Shown here: positions 25,534-35,112 of the stretch, in pieces
Numbering within the stretch: the first letter of the stretch is position 1
Layout: each line of letters starts with the position of its first letter
Assembly: GCA_019310535.1 (NCBI GenBank)
Contig: JAFDED010000026.1
Location: 1 to 45,779 of the forward strand
Origin: Deltaproteobacteria bacterium
GTDB lineage: Bacteria; Desulfobacterota; JAFDED01
DNA length: 45,779 nucleotides
Reading direction: 5' to 3'
Notes under the pieces: generated by a model
Seen by the model: only the letters and a program-made list of their open reading frames with translations
The model's database searches: none
Told to the model about the DNA's origin: nothing
Made by a program: the position numbers and the translations under genes

Positions 25534-26523
25534 TCACAAAGGGCGAAGTTTCTGGAGTACTTCAGGATTTAATACTCGTTGGGGTTCTCCTTTGAGGAAG
25601 TTTATGATGTTTTCCAATGTCTCTCCGTAAAATATCCTATAAACCTCTTCAGTGACATAACCCAAATGGGGCGTCAGGATGACGTTTTCCTGGCCGAATA
25701 GAGCGTGGTTTTTGGGCAAGGGTTCCTCGTCGAAAACATCCAGGCCTGCACCTGCGATAACCTTGCTCCTCAAAGCCTTGATCAGCGCTTTTTCGTCCAC
25801 GATCGGTCCCCTGGAGGTGTTGATCAGGTAGGCTGTTGGCTTCATCATCCGCAATTCCTTATGACTGATCAAGCCTCTGGTGCGATCGCTCAATACAGTA
25901 TGAATCGTCAAAATGTCCGCCTGTTTGAACAGTTCCTCTTTTTCCACCCGCTGGGCACCGCATTCGGAGGCGCGTTCTTCCTTGAGATTCTGGCTCCAGG
26001 CGATAATGCGCATGCGAAAGGCGCGAGCCACCTCGGCCACTTTACCTCCGATGTGCCCCAGACCCAGGATGCCAAGCGTCTTACCTTCGAGCCCCACGCC
26101 AAGGGTTTGCTGCCATTTTCCCGCGACGGTACCATAGTGTTCACGGGGAATATTTCGTGTAACGGCAAGAATGAGCCCCCAGGCCAATTCCACGGTGGAA
26201 CTTTTGTAGCTAGAGGTGCCGCATACCAGGATTCCTAACTCAGTGGCGGCTTTGAGGTCAATCGATGCGTTGCGCATACCGGCAGTGGCGAGCAACTTGA
26301 GATTGGGCAGCTTTTTCAACAAAGAACGAGGAAAGGGGGTGCGTTCGCGCAATGCCATGACAACTTCAAAATCCTTGATCCGCAGCGCCACGGCATCTTG
26401 GTCTTTCAGGTGGTCCCGAAAGACCTCGAGAACGCAATTGTCCGGGAGATTATCCCAAGGGGCGGACTTCATCGCCGCACCCTGATAGTCATCCAGTAAC
26501 GCGATTCTGATCATATCCTGCAT
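25534..26523 (-). CDS. D-isomer-specific 2-hydroxyacid dehydrogenase
   Basis: 329-aa NAD(P)-dependent dehydrogenase of the phosphoglycerate-dehydrogenase type. The dinucleotide-binding loop is LGILGLGHIGGKVAEVA. The catalytic triad shows as Arg in LINTSRGPIVDE, Glu in FDEEPLP and His in TPHLGY. It reduces a 2-keto acid or oxidises a D-2-hydroxyacid. ATG 26523 follows AAGGA with 7-nt spacing; the frame is open to 26571. It lies 96 nt downstream of the dipeptidase-like gene on the same strand. The substrate is not identifiable. Confidence 0.92.
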   Translation of the reverse strand: MQDMIRIALLDDYQGAAMKSAPWDNLPDNCVLEVFRDHLKDQDAVALRIKDFEVVMALRERTPFPRSLLKKLPNLKLLATAGMRNASIDLKAATELGILVCGTSSYKSSTVELAWGLILAVTRNIPREHYGTVAGKWQQTLGVGLEGKTLGILGLGHIGGKVAEVARAFRMRIIAWSQNLKEERASECGAQRVEKEELFKQADILTIHTVLSDRTRGLISHKELRMMKPTAYLINTSRGPIVDEKALIKALRSKVIAGAGLDVFDEEPLPKNHALFGQENVILTPHLGYVTEEVYRIFYGETLENIINFLKGEPQRVLNPEVLQKLRPL

Positions 26524-26619
26524 TTTTAAGTCCTTAAAAGATTTGATATACTTTAGTTTTTCAGACCGCATAGGTTACGTCAGGATACCTCCGGTTTTAG
26601 CCTCCCGTGTCCTTGTTGG

Positions 26620-27771
26620 TTACCCTATGGTTTGCTCCAAAAGTCTTAAGACATTGCCTCCGATGATCTTTTTGATCTCTTCATCCGAGTAACCACGAGC
26701 CACTAAAGCCCTGGTTATATTGGGCCATTGACCGGGATTCTCTATGTACTCGAAGTGAGTAGCCGGGAAATCTTTGACCACGTCAGTGAGATTGATAATC
26801 TCCCTGATATATTTGTGAAACTCCACGTGATCACCAAACATGGTGTCCGTTCCAATGGCCACATGATCGATCCCCACCAGCTTTACAATGTAATCTACGT
26901 GATCGATGACATCAAAGATGGTTTGCAGCTTTTTAAAGCAGGTAATGTTGGGAACCGCCTCTACCCCGACCACGCCGCCATGCTCTGCCATGAGTTTTAG
27001 GAGATCGTCCGATTTGCCCTTGGGGTTGTCATACACGCCCTGCGCAAAGGTGTGGGTACAGCAGCAAGGAACCTTGGAAGCCTCCACGGCCTCTTTTGTC
27101 GCGATGGGAGAGCTGTGGGAAACATCGATCAGCATCCCCAGGCGATTCATCCTTTCGATAACTTTAAAGCCAAAGCTGCTCAGCCCACAATCGGTCCTCT
27201 CCGTGCACCCGTCGGCGATGGTCGTGCGGGAATTGTATGTAAGGCCCATGCATCGGACGCCAAGACCATACAGCACATCCAGCCTGTCCAGGTCATTGTC
27301 GATCATCTGGGCGTTTTCAATGTGGGGAATGACAGCGGTCCTGCCGCTTTTTTCGGCCTCCAGAATATTTTTCACGGAATATCCCCTGATTACCGCATCT
27401 TGATGATGATCTATATCCGCCTGCCGAATGCCCAGATCCCAGATCAGATCATTGAACTGCCAGGGAGTTGGAGAAGAACGCCTTGCCATGGACCCCCCGA
27501 AAGCACAAAACGTGGCGGTCATCCCTGATCTCTTGACCCCTTCAAATCCCATGGCAGGTCTACCCGATCTTGCCAATATCTCGAAGTCTTTCATGTTCTC
27601 TGGAAGCACTGTCAAGTGAAGATGAAAATCGATGACGATGGATTCCTGATGAAGGCGCACAGCCCTTTCTTCATCTTTCTGACTCAGTTCCACCGCACGC
27701 TCTTCGATTCTCCCCACCACCTTGGAAAGTTTTACCGGAATTACATCTTCCTGTAAATACTCATAGGACAT
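26620..27771 (-). CDS. Membrane dipeptidase family (M19) hydrolase
   Basis: 383-aa TIM-barrel metallohydrolase of the renal dipeptidase family. The first metal motif reads DFHLH (HxH in place of the common HxD), the bridging glutamate is in PHIENAQ, and further histidines lie in LIDVSHSS and CCTHTFAQ, with an aspartate in IGTDTMFG. The sequence after THT differs from the usual SHSN..R, suggesting altered specificity. There is no signal peptide, so despite the family name it is probably cytoplasmic. GGAG precedes ATG 27771. It is followed by the hydroxyacid dehydrogenase and preceded by the AbgB-like gene, so it likely belongs to an amide-hydrolysing set. Confidence 0.88.
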   Translation of the reverse strand: MSYEYLQEDVIPVKLSKVVGRIEERAVELSQKDEERAVRLHQESIVIDFHLHLTVLPENMKDFEILARSGRPAMGFEGVKRSGMTATFCAFGGSMARRSSPTPWQFNDLIWDLGIRQADIDHHQDAVIRGYSVKNILEAEKSGRTAVIPHIENAQMIDNDLDRLDVLYGLGVRCMGLTYNSRTTIADGCTERTDCGLSSFGFKVIERMNRLGMLIDVSHSSPIATKEAVEASKVPCCCTHTFAQGVYDNPKGKSDDLLKLMAEHGGVVGVEAVPNITCFKKLQTIFDVIDHVDYIVKLVGIDHVAIGTDTMFGDHVEFHKYIREIINLTDVVKDFPATHFEYIENPGQWPNITRALVARGYSDEEIKKIIGGNVLRLLEQTIG

Positions 27772-27978
27772 GATATGTCTCCTTTCAAAGGATTGAGCTG
27801 GAAATTACCCCGAAACCCATCTTTATGATTTTTTGCATCCGACCGGGCTCTGACAATTATGATCTCAGCTCTCAACCCATCACGTGAAATCACAGCATAA
27901 GCTTGTTGTACGTCTACCTGAAAACACCCGGAAAACTTGTTCTCCCTTGATGGCACCTGAAAAAACTGTCAAGCCACT

Positions 27979-29421
27979 TCAGGGGTTTTTGTAAAATTGT
28001 TCCATATCACCCCGGTATTTTTCCATAAGCGCGGTATTCAGACCAATGGGCGGTTGGGCGCCATCCGGAAGAAATGTTTTGTACGGCCGCTCTCTGGCCA
28101 ACTCTTCAAACTCGGCCCTGATTTTCGCCAACACTCCAGGGTTCGTGAGCAAGTCGTAGGCTGAAAAAGAGGCCGCCTTTGCACCTGCCGTCAATCCCTT
28201 GTGGGCAATAGAGGTGGCCCCGGTTGAAACCACGGTCCAATGATGCGAAGGTGATCCGGGAACTCGAACTGGATAGCGCATGCTGACGCATGGAGCCACC
28301 AAAGTCACGTCTCCCACGTCACTCGAGCCGCCCCGTAAGGGTCCCGTCTCAGGAGAAGTCAACTCCACGGGATAGTCCATGCCTTTGACCTGGAAGCCCG
28401 CCGCCTCTTGCAAGGCTCTCGCATAGGCCTCCTCTTCTTCTGTGTACTCTGGCTTTCCAACGGCTTTGATGTTTTCAAAAACCAGTTCAGCCAGGGCTTT
28501 GTTGCTGAATCGCTGATGCACCGCCGCTATTACCTTGACCTCGTGCGTGGTCTGGGTCATCAAGGCCGCTCCCCTGGCACAATCTAGGGCCCACTTGAAA
28601 TTGCTCTCCACGTTTTCATCCAAGTCCCTGATATAATACCAGGTGCTGGCACGGTCCGGAACCACATTGGGCGCTTCCCCTCCTTCGGTGGTTACCCAGT
28701 GGGTCCTCTGGGTTATGGGCAGATGTTCGCGCATCCGTTCCGTTCCTGCGTGCATGAGCTCAACAGCATCGGCCGAACTCCTTCCCATCCACGGGGATGA
28801 ACCTGCATGAGAGGTCTTCCCATAGAAGGTTACGATGAAAGAATACATGGCGGTACCTTCCATTCCATATGCTACCTTGAATTCGGTGTCGCCATGGCAG
28901 TCGATGACCGCGTCCACATCTTTAAACAGGCCAGCGCGCACCAAGTAAGGACGGCTTACCAGGATCTCCTCCGCAGGTGATCCGAAGACCTTCAGTGTCC
29001 CGTTCAGTCCCTTTTTTTGCATGATCTCTTGCAGTGAGATAACCGTAAGGGCCTGCATGGTGCACATGGTGTTATGGCTGCACCCGTGGCCAGGTGCTCC
29101 CGGAACCACGGGGTCTTTTGTGGGAGAACCGCTCTTTTGAGAAAGCATGGGCAAGGCGTCATACTCCCCCAGGAAGCCGATCACCGGCTTGCCCGTCCCA
29201 TGGCTCCAGCTCGCCACAAAAGCGGTCGGCATCCCCGCAACCCCTTGCTCCACTTTGAAACCGGCCGACTCCAAGGTATCGACTAGAAGCTTGGAGGATT
29301 TGTACTCTTCCAGCCCCAGCTCAGCGTAACTCCAGATGGCGTCTGAGATCTTCCAAAACTTCTCCTGTCGCGACTCCACAGCCCTTGCAATCTCCAACTT
29401 TTCAGAACTAAGCATCGTCAT
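27979..29421 (-). CDS. M20 family amidohydrolase, AbgB-like
   Basis: 480-aa metallopeptidase-fold amidohydrolase resembling p-aminobenzoyl-glutamate utilisation protein B. Metal-binding segments appear as GHGCSHN, SPAEE and DCHGDTEF, with a dimerisation-domain histidine in GKTSHAGSSPWMGRSS and a C-terminal GGSSDVGDV / HHWTVVSTGAT pair. The family cleaves N-acyl or amide bonds of amino acids. ATG 29421 has GGAGGAC upstream. It lies 207 nt upstream of the dipeptidase-like gene and 101 nt downstream of the YtcJ-like gene, on the same strand. The natural substrate is unknown. Confidence 0.9.
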   Translation of the reverse strand: MTMLSSEKLEIARAVESRQEKFWKISDAIWSYAELGLEEYKSSKLLVDTLESAGFKVEQGVAGMPTAFVASWSHGTGKPVIGFLGEYDALPMLSQKSGSPTKDPVVPGAPGHGCSHNTMCTMQALTVISLQEIMQKKGLNGTLKVFGSPAEEILVSRPYLVRAGLFKDVDAVIDCHGDTEFKVAYGMEGTAMYSFIVTFYGKTSHAGSSPWMGRSSADAVELMHAGTERMREHLPITQRTHWVTTEGGEAPNVVPDRASTWYYIRDLDENVESNFKWALDCARGAALMTQTTHEVKVIAAVHQRFSNKALAELVFENIKAVGKPEYTEEEEAYARALQEAAGFQVKGMDYPVELTSPETGPLRGGSSDVGDVTLVAPCVSMRYPVRVPGSPSHHWTVVSTGATSIAHKGLTAGAKAASFSAYDLLTNPGVLAKIRAEFEELARERPYKTFLPDGAQPPIGLNTALMEKYRGDMEQFYKNP

Positions 29422-29522
29422 GATGTCCTCCGAATTAGTAATAATGAACCTTAGGGATATCCCACCTTGGCTAGGGGGTCTTCAATGGGATAAGCGCGAT
29501 TGAAAGCGAAACAACAGGCCAA

Positions 29523-31139
29523 TTACGAAAACTCCTCACGATATCGGATATTTCCGTCCACCATGGTCATGTCCGCGCTCAGGTTTTTGATCTCTTCCGC
29601 GTTTACCCGAAGGATGTCTCCGGAAAGCACCACCAGGTCAGCCAGTTTTCCCACCTCGATGGAACCTTTGATATCCTCCTCGAAGCTGGCATATGCACCC
29701 GCTAGTGTGTACGCCCGGATGGCCTCCTGCAACGTAACCTTCTGCGCCGTGCCGATGTCCTGGCCCGACTCAGTCTTCCTGGTCACCGCGTTGTATATGG
29801 CTGGCAAAGGGTTGCATGGAACTACCGGAAGGTCCGAGTGGAATGCCACCTTGATCCCCCGATCCAGCAGCCGGCGGGCAGCTACCGCCCAATCCAGCCA
29901 CTCAGGGTGATACTTCTGGATATACCCGTCTCCAATCCAATACAGAAAAGCGGGGCCGATGACGGGAATGACGCCCAGATCGCGGATCCGATCGGCAAGG
30001 CTGTCATCGCAGAAGGTGCAATGCTCGATCCGGAAACGGTGGTCATCCCGGGGGATCTTGCTCAAAGCCCGTTCAAAACTGTTAAGGGTCATCTCCACGG
30101 CCCGGGTTCCCACGGCGTGGACACACACCTGATATCCTGCCTCGTGTCCCAGGAAAACCAGGGCATCCAATTCCTCCTGTGTCATGTGGAGAATGCCTGT
30201 ATAATTTCCGCCTCCGGGATACGGGGTCCACATGGCCCCGGATCCACCGCTGCCACTGCCGTCCATCTGTGCCTTGAAGCATCCCAGGCGCATCCACTGG
30301 TCGCCGTAACCGGTGATGAGACCTGTTTTAAGATAATCGCTTCCGAGAGTGACGGGGCCGCTGTTTCGTACAACGTAGTACATACGGAACTGGATCTCCC
30401 CCCTGGCCAGTTTCTTCTGGAAGAGCCGTATCTCATTAATGTTGCGTCCGCTCATGTCCGTGGCGCTGGTGATGCCGTACTTCATGAACTCCTGATTGAT
30501 AGCGTTCATGCCTTTATCGAGCAAATCAACCGAAGGTGCAGTCCTCACCCTCAGGGGTATGTGGGCGTGCTCCAGCAGAAGACCCGTAAGCTCTCCGTTG
30601 GAATCGCGCTCGATCATGCCCCCGTGAGGGTCGGGCGTATTGCGGTCGATACCTTCCTCGGCCAGCAGCCGGCTGTTGACCACTGACATGTGTCCGCAGG
30701 TCCGTGTCAGGAAGACCGGGTGATCCGGGGCCGCCTCATCAAGGTCCCATCGCGTGGGTCTTCTGCGGTCCGGATACTTGGTCTCGTCCCATCCCCTGCC
30801 CACAATCCACTGGCCTTTAGGTGTCTTGGCTGCCCACTGTGCCACCACCTTTTTGATGTCATCAATGGATTGAACTTCAGGGTACCCAACATACGCTTGG
30901 AGCTTGGCGGTGCCTGCATACCCGAAATGGCAGTGAGCCTCATTGAAACCAGGCAGAAGGCTCCTTCCGGCAAGGTCGATGACCGAATCCTCCGGGCCGA
31001 TCCTTCTCCGTGCCTCCTCAGTGGTTCCTACAAAGGATATCTTGTTCCCACACACCGCCACGGCTTCACATTCTCGGTCATTAGGATCCACCGTGATGAC
31101 ACTCCCATTGAGAAAAATGGTCTCTGAAACGCTTTGCAT
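29523..31139 (-). CDS. YtcJ-like metal-dependent amidohydrolase
   Basis: 538-aa amidohydrolase-3 family protein. The metal site begins with HCH in GFNEAHCHFGYAG. Later ligands are seen in CVHAVGTRAVE and FRIEHCTFCDD, and the catalytic aspartate in FHSDLPVVPCNP. The small beta-sandwich is formed by N-terminal FLNGSVITVDPNDREC and C-terminal LADLVVLSGDILRV. Relatives hydrolyse N-formyl, N-acyl or cyclic amide groups. GGAAGGAG precedes ATG 31139. It is first in the minus-strand group and divergent from the TAXI transporter genes, sharing a 690-nt intergenic region with them. Confidence 0.92.
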   Translation of the reverse strand: MQSVSETIFLNGSVITVDPNDRECEAVAVCGNKISFVGTTEEARRRIGPEDSVIDLAGRSLLPGFNEAHCHFGYAGTAKLQAYVGYPEVQSIDDIKKVVAQWAAKTPKGQWIVGRGWDETKYPDRRRPTRWDLDEAAPDHPVFLTRTCGHMSVVNSRLLAEEGIDRNTPDPHGGMIERDSNGELTGLLLEHAHIPLRVRTAPSVDLLDKGMNAINQEFMKYGITSATDMSGRNINEIRLFQKKLARGEIQFRMYYVVRNSGPVTLGSDYLKTGLITGYGDQWMRLGCFKAQMDGSGSGGSGAMWTPYPGGGNYTGILHMTQEELDALVFLGHEAGYQVCVHAVGTRAVEMTLNSFERALSKIPRDDHRFRIEHCTFCDDSLADRIRDLGVIPVIGPAFLYWIGDGYIQKYHPEWLDWAVAARRLLDRGIKVAFHSDLPVVPCNPLPAIYNAVTRKTESGQDIGTAQKVTLQEAIRAYTLAGAYASFEEDIKGSIEVGKLADLVVLSGDILRVNAEEIKNLSADMTMVDGNIRYREEFS

Positions 31140-31480
31140 AAGGCGGTACTCCTTCCTCCCCCAGGGCGGGAATATGTCAGCTTTTCGACAACATTATTGG
31201 CTCACGACAATTATGAGATTATTTTTTGTATTTGCCGGAATCAGTAAACATTATTTTTCGTTAATTGCGTGAGTTTTAAAAACATGATTCTCATAAGAAA
31301 TATCATCAATGCTACGTCTTTACATCTCCCAATCCGTAAGATAGCTTCACCATAGCCGAAGATAAGGAGGCTTTGCAAGATATTAATTTTGAATAGGTGG
31401 CCGCTTGAAAATATTCCAGGCCTAAGGTTCTTCACAGAAGTTTATTACGCCTTTTATCAAATTTGTGAACCTTGCATTTT

Positions 31481-31510
31481 AATATCATATTGCAATAACA
31501 ATATCATATT
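31481..31510 (+). promoter_or_regulatory. Tandem 11-bp direct repeat, probable activator site
   Basis: AATATCATATT occurs at 31481-31491 and again at 31500-31510, a 19-bp offset (near two helical turns), ending 5 nt before a TTGACA -35 box. The palindrome TATTGCAATA (31488-31497) lies between and partly within the copies. Position and phasing suggest an activator or repressor site for the TAXI/TRAP genes. Confidence 0.5.
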
Positions 31511-31515
31511 TCTTC

Positions 31516-31544
31516 TTGACATTAGAAAAATCGTGTGAAATTAT
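31516..31544 (+). promoter_or_regulatory. Candidate promoter for the TAXI-TRAP genes
   Basis: TTGACA at 31516-31521, 17-nt spacer, AATTAT at 31539-31544. It would give a leader of roughly 275 nt before the start codon at 31829. Confidence 0.5.
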
Positions 31545-31828
31545 AAAAAACCATTCAAGAATGGCGGGTTTTCATGATGATCTCCGGCTAAAGGAAAGTT
31601 CAACGAGTGGAAAAAGGGAGAGTGGAAACAATTCCGGTACTCATAGGATTAAGGTAGATTTCAGGAAGGAGGCGCCGACCGTTTTGTGTATGAGTAATTG
31701 TATTGGACACAACCCAGAAAGGAGGTGGAGTGTTAGCCATAAAAATCGGATCTTCAAATTAACACGTGAGAATTTGATCGGCCGAGCTTATAACTCGCAT
31801 ATTTCTTTTGAAAAGGAGGAAAAAGATC

Positions 31829-32863
31829 ATGAAAGCAATCAGGAGCCAGTTTTTCATCGCTTGTTTTCTTGTATGCTGCTTTGCGGTGTTCATTACCGGA
31901 GCGCCCGCGGCCAGGGCGGCGGAAAAGTGTAAGAAAACTAAATATGTTACCATTAGTAATGGAGTTGCCACCGCCAGCACCATGATGGTGGCGGCAAAAT
32001 GGGCCGAGGTGATGAGCAAAGAGATCCCCTGCGTCACCGCCAGTGCAACCACCGGGTCTTTCGTTGCTAATGCTCTGACGGTGAATCAGAAGCGCCACAC
32101 CATAGGAATAGCCGATCCCAATACTTTATATTACACCTCGCGCGGGGTCATCAAAAAGTTCAAAGGGAAGGAGACAAAAAACCTTCGGTTTATCAACGCC
32201 ATGCATCACGGTGCTTTTCACATCTTCACGCGCAAGGATAGTCCTATCAAGTCAGTCAAGGACATTGCCACGTACCCCTGCAGGAACGTTATGGTGGTCT
32301 CAAAGCTGGGAGCTACTTACCAGTGGGTGAGCAGGATCTTCAAGGCTTACGGCGGTTCGTTTGAGGATCTGGAAAAACGGGGAGGATCGCTGGCCTACGT
32401 AAATTACACTAACGCCATAGGCCTGATGAAGGACGGCCAAGCCGATATTCTCCTGATCCACACCCCTGCCCCCAGCTCCGTCATCCTTGATATCGACTCC
32501 AACCCTGGAGTCCGTTTCCTCGAAATGGAGCCCGAAATCCGCCAGAAGCTCACCAAGATGATCCCAGGAATGGTGGAGGTAACAATTCCTGGCGGTACTT
32601 ATAAGAATATGCCCAAAGACTATAAAACAATAGGAGTTTATTTCCATAACTTCACCCATAAGGACATCTCAGAGGAATTTATCTACAACGCCACAAAGGT
32701 CTTTTGGAAACACGAGAAAGATTTTCAGCAGCTAGCCGCCTGGGGATCGGGTATCCAGTTGAAGACCGCTCTCCGCGGCATGAATATCCCCATTCACCCT
32801 GGGGCTGAACGTTACTACAAAGAGATCGGCGCGAAAATACCCAATCCCAATTGGCCTTGGTAG
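31829..32863 (+). CDS. TAXI-family TRAP transporter solute-binding protein (copy 1)
   Basis: 344-aa periplasmic binding protein of the TAXI type. The signal peptide is clear (KAIRSQFFIACFLVCCFAVF, then APAARA), and the mature part begins AEKCKKTKYVTI. Conserved TAXI features include a SATTGSF segment in the ligand region and GQADILLIHTPAPS. ATG 31829 follows AAGGAGG with 8-nt spacing; an earlier in-frame TTG at 31808 is rejected. It is clearly paralogous to the protein at 35575-36615, sharing long near-identical blocks (KFKGKETKNLRFIN). It delivers a small organic acid or similar solute to the fused permease downstream. Confidence 0.92.
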   Translation: MKAIRSQFFIACFLVCCFAVFITGAPAARAAEKCKKTKYVTISNGVATASTMMVAAKWAEVMSKEIPCVTASATTGSFVANALTVNQKRHTIGIADPNTLYYTSRGVIKKFKGKETKNLRFINAMHHGAFHIFTRKDSPIKSVKDIATYPCRNVMVVSKLGATYQWVSRIFKAYGGSFEDLEKRGGSLAYVNYTNAIGLMKDGQADILLIHTPAPSSVILDIDSNPGVRFLEMEPEIRQKLTKMIPGMVEVTIPGGTYKNMPKDYKTIGVYFHNFTHKDISEEFIYNATKVFWKHEKDFQQLAAWGSGIQLKTALRGMNIPIHPGAERYYKEIGAKIPNPNWPW

Positions 32864-32904
32864 AGAAATTAAAGAAACTATAACATGAGTATTTTGTGAA
32901 AAAA

Positions 32905-32995
32905 GGGCTCGGGTGCCGCCTGGCGTAAGAATCTGGACTATCGGCATCGATCGTCAGTGCCATAGATCCGGATTGTCCTTTCGGCATCCGAGCCC
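32905..32995 (+). repeat. Long imperfect intercistronic hairpin
   Basis: Outer arms GGGCTCGGGTGCCG (32905-32918) and CGGCATCCGAGCCC (32982-32995) pair at 13 of 14 positions, the exception being a possible G-U. Inside, AATCTGGACTATCGGCA pairs with TGCCATAGATCCGGATT with small bulges, giving a nearly continuous 90-nt stem-loop. It lies in the 205-nt gap between the TAXI gene and the TRAP permease gene and is not followed by a clean U-tract. Likely roles are an mRNA stabiliser or partial terminator that raises binding protein over permease, or a palindromic mobile repeat. Confidence 0.7.
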
Positions 32996-33068
32996 TCCAA
33001 TTTTGTATTTGTCGACAGAATTAATGCCCGTTTTAACGAGTAGATACCCGTACTTAAAGGAAACCGAT

Positions 33069-35024
33069 ATGGCAGAAAAGACTGATCAGGCCGTCAAATA
33101 TAAAGTTGAATTGCCGGAAGAGCCACCAGGGCCGTTTGAGTTTTTGATGTCTCAAAAAGAATTCAACGCACTCACTCTTGCGATTTTTTTCGTCGTTTTA
33201 GTCTCCATTACATTTGCACTGTACCAGATTTTTACCGGGCACTTCACTCAACCGAGACCACAGGCTCACCGTTCCATGCATTTGGCCTTTGCGTTGATTT
33301 TAACCTTCATGATTTTTCCCTTGGGACGTAAGTCTTGTCAGGAGAAGATGAACTGGCTTTTTCTGGTGGATTTGCTGCTCATAGTCCTGGTTATCGCGAT
33401 CGAGTGCTGGATCGTTTGGGATTTGGATGCCTTTCTCGATAAAGAAGGAATGCTCACAAGGCCGGATCGCATTATCACCATGATTTATATAGCCATCATT
33501 CTGGAGGCCACTCGTCGGTCAGTGGGTTGGCCGCTGGTGCTGGTGTGCCTCTTCTTTATCTTCCATGCTTTTTATGCGCCTTACTTTCCGGGCGTTTTGA
33601 ACGGACCCGCCACTCCTGTTGACTGGTTTGTAGAGGCCCAGATGATCCAATCGTACGGCATTTTCAGCATTCCCATTGCAGTGGTATCGGCATACGTGGC
33701 GTTATTTATCATCTTTTCCGTTGTGCTCAGCGAGACGGGCGCCGGGAAGTTTTTCATCGACATGGCTGTGGCCCTTATGGGGTGGCAGGCGGGCGGCCCC
33801 GCCAAAACCGCAGTGGTCGCCAGCAGTACATTCGGGACCATTTCCGGCAGCGTTGTGGCTAACGTCGTGGGGACAGGTTCAGTTACCATCCCCCTGATGA
33901 AAGGAATCGGTTATCCACGAACTTTTGCAGCGGCCGTGGAGGCGTGTGCTTCAACCGGCGGGCAGCTCATGCCGCCGGTGATGGGAGCGGTGGCTTTCGT
34001 CATGGCCGAATTCATGGGCATTCCCTACATCAAAGTGGCGGCAGCGGCTGCTATCCCTGCCGTGCTGTATTACTTCTCCTTATTCGTACAGGTGCACCTG
34101 GAGGCCAAAAAACTTGGGCTTGTAGGGCTGCCCAGGGACCAGCTCCCCAAGATCTGGCCTGTGCTGAAAGGCGGCGTTCATCTCCTCATCCCCTTGTTCA
34201 TCATCGTCTGGATTCTGGTGAAAGGGATGACCCCCATGAAGGCAGGCTTCTGGGGGCTGGTCTCTGTTTTTCTCCTGGCGTTTCTGAAAAAGAGTAGCAG
34301 GCCTAACCCATATTCTTTTTTCAAAATGATGGAAAGGGCTGGTCGGATACTGGCGCCGGTCTCCGTGGCCTGCGCTTCAGCGGGCATTATCATCGGTTGC
34401 GTGTTCGCCTCGGGAGTGGGGTTACGATTTTCCTCATTCATAATCGAGATATCCAGGGGTTATATGCTTCCAGCTTTATTCTTGACCATGATTGCTTGCA
34501 TTATTTTGGGCATGGGACTCACCACTACCGCTGTCTACGTCACCGTGGCCGCATTGATCATTCCGGTCTTAATAAAGATGGGCGTGGTAAAGATAGCCGC
34601 GCACATGTTCGCCCTGTATTACGGCGTCATATCCATGATCACACCGCCTGTGGCAATCGGTGCATATGCTGCAGCCGGTGTGGCTGATGCCAACCCCATG
34701 AGGACCGGATTTGTTGCCTGGCGGCTTGGTATCGCAGGGTTCATCGTGCCATTCATGTTTGTATACGCCCCCGAGATCCTGCTTGAGGGATCCTGGATTC
34801 GCACTGTGTCCACTTCCATCACAGCCCTCATCGGCATCTTTTGCCTGGCCTCCAGTGTTGAGGGGTGGCTTTTTACTAAAGAAAACGTGATTCAGCGTCT
34901 GCTCCTTTCCATCGCGGCCATTACGTTGATCAAACCCGGATTATTGACAGATTCGGCAGGAATCGGTTTATTGCTGCTGGTCATTGCCTGGCAAAAGATG
35001 CAGGTCCGATCAATGAAGAGTTAA
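33069..35024 (+). CDS. TRAP transporter fused permease (DctQ-DctM)
   Basis: 651-aa inner-membrane protein with numerous hydrophobic segments. An N-terminal portion of about four membrane segments (from LTLAIFFVVLVSITFALYQI) corresponds to the small DctQ subunit, fused to a large DctM-type domain. Conserved DctM elements are GTISGSVVANVVGTGSVTIP and CASTGGQLMPPVMGAVAF. It belongs to the fused 4TM/12TM family that partners TAXI binding proteins. ATG 33069 follows AAAGGA with 7-nt spacing; the frame is open to 32913 but that overlaps the hairpin. It drives sodium- or proton-coupled uptake. Confidence 0.93.
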   Translation: MAEKTDQAVKYKVELPEEPPGPFEFLMSQKEFNALTLAIFFVVLVSITFALYQIFTGHFTQPRPQAHRSMHLAFALILTFMIFPLGRKSCQEKMNWLFLVDLLLIVLVIAIECWIVWDLDAFLDKEGMLTRPDRIITMIYIAIILEATRRSVGWPLVLVCLFFIFHAFYAPYFPGVLNGPATPVDWFVEAQMIQSYGIFSIPIAVVSAYVALFIIFSVVLSETGAGKFFIDMAVALMGWQAGGPAKTAVVASSTFGTISGSVVANVVGTGSVTIPLMKGIGYPRTFAAAVEACASTGGQLMPPVMGAVAFVMAEFMGIPYIKVAAAAAIPAVLYYFSLFVQVHLEAKKLGLVGLPRDQLPKIWPVLKGGVHLLIPLFIIVWILVKGMTPMKAGFWGLVSVFLLAFLKKSSRPNPYSFFKMMERAGRILAPVSVACASAGIIIGCVFASGVGLRFSSFIIEISRGYMLPALFLTMIACIILGMGLTTTAVYVTVAALIIPVLIKMGVVKIAAHMFALYYGVISMITPPVAIGAYAAAGVADANPMRTGFVAWRLGIAGFIVPFMFVYAPEILLEGSWIRTVSTSITALIGIFCLASSVEGWLFTKENVIQRLLLSIAAITLIKPGLLTDSAGIGLLLLVIAWQKMQVRSMKS

Positions 35025-35112
35025 TCGGAAACATCGTTCAACGACGAATCTGGGAATCTGGGCAATTGAAATGACTTTGGTTGCTTAAGACTTAAGAAAG
35101 GATCGGAATCGA

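Larger units (their letters stand above)
31140..31828. other. Divergent intergenic region with regulatory signals
   Basis: An AT-rich region between the YtcJ-like gene (leftward) and the first TAXI gene (rightward). It contains the direct repeats and promoter described separately. It also has a purine-rich leader segment around 31715-31735 (ACCCAGAAAGGAGGTGGAG) that reappears in modified form ahead of the second TAXI gene. No protein gene is supported. Confidence 0.7.
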
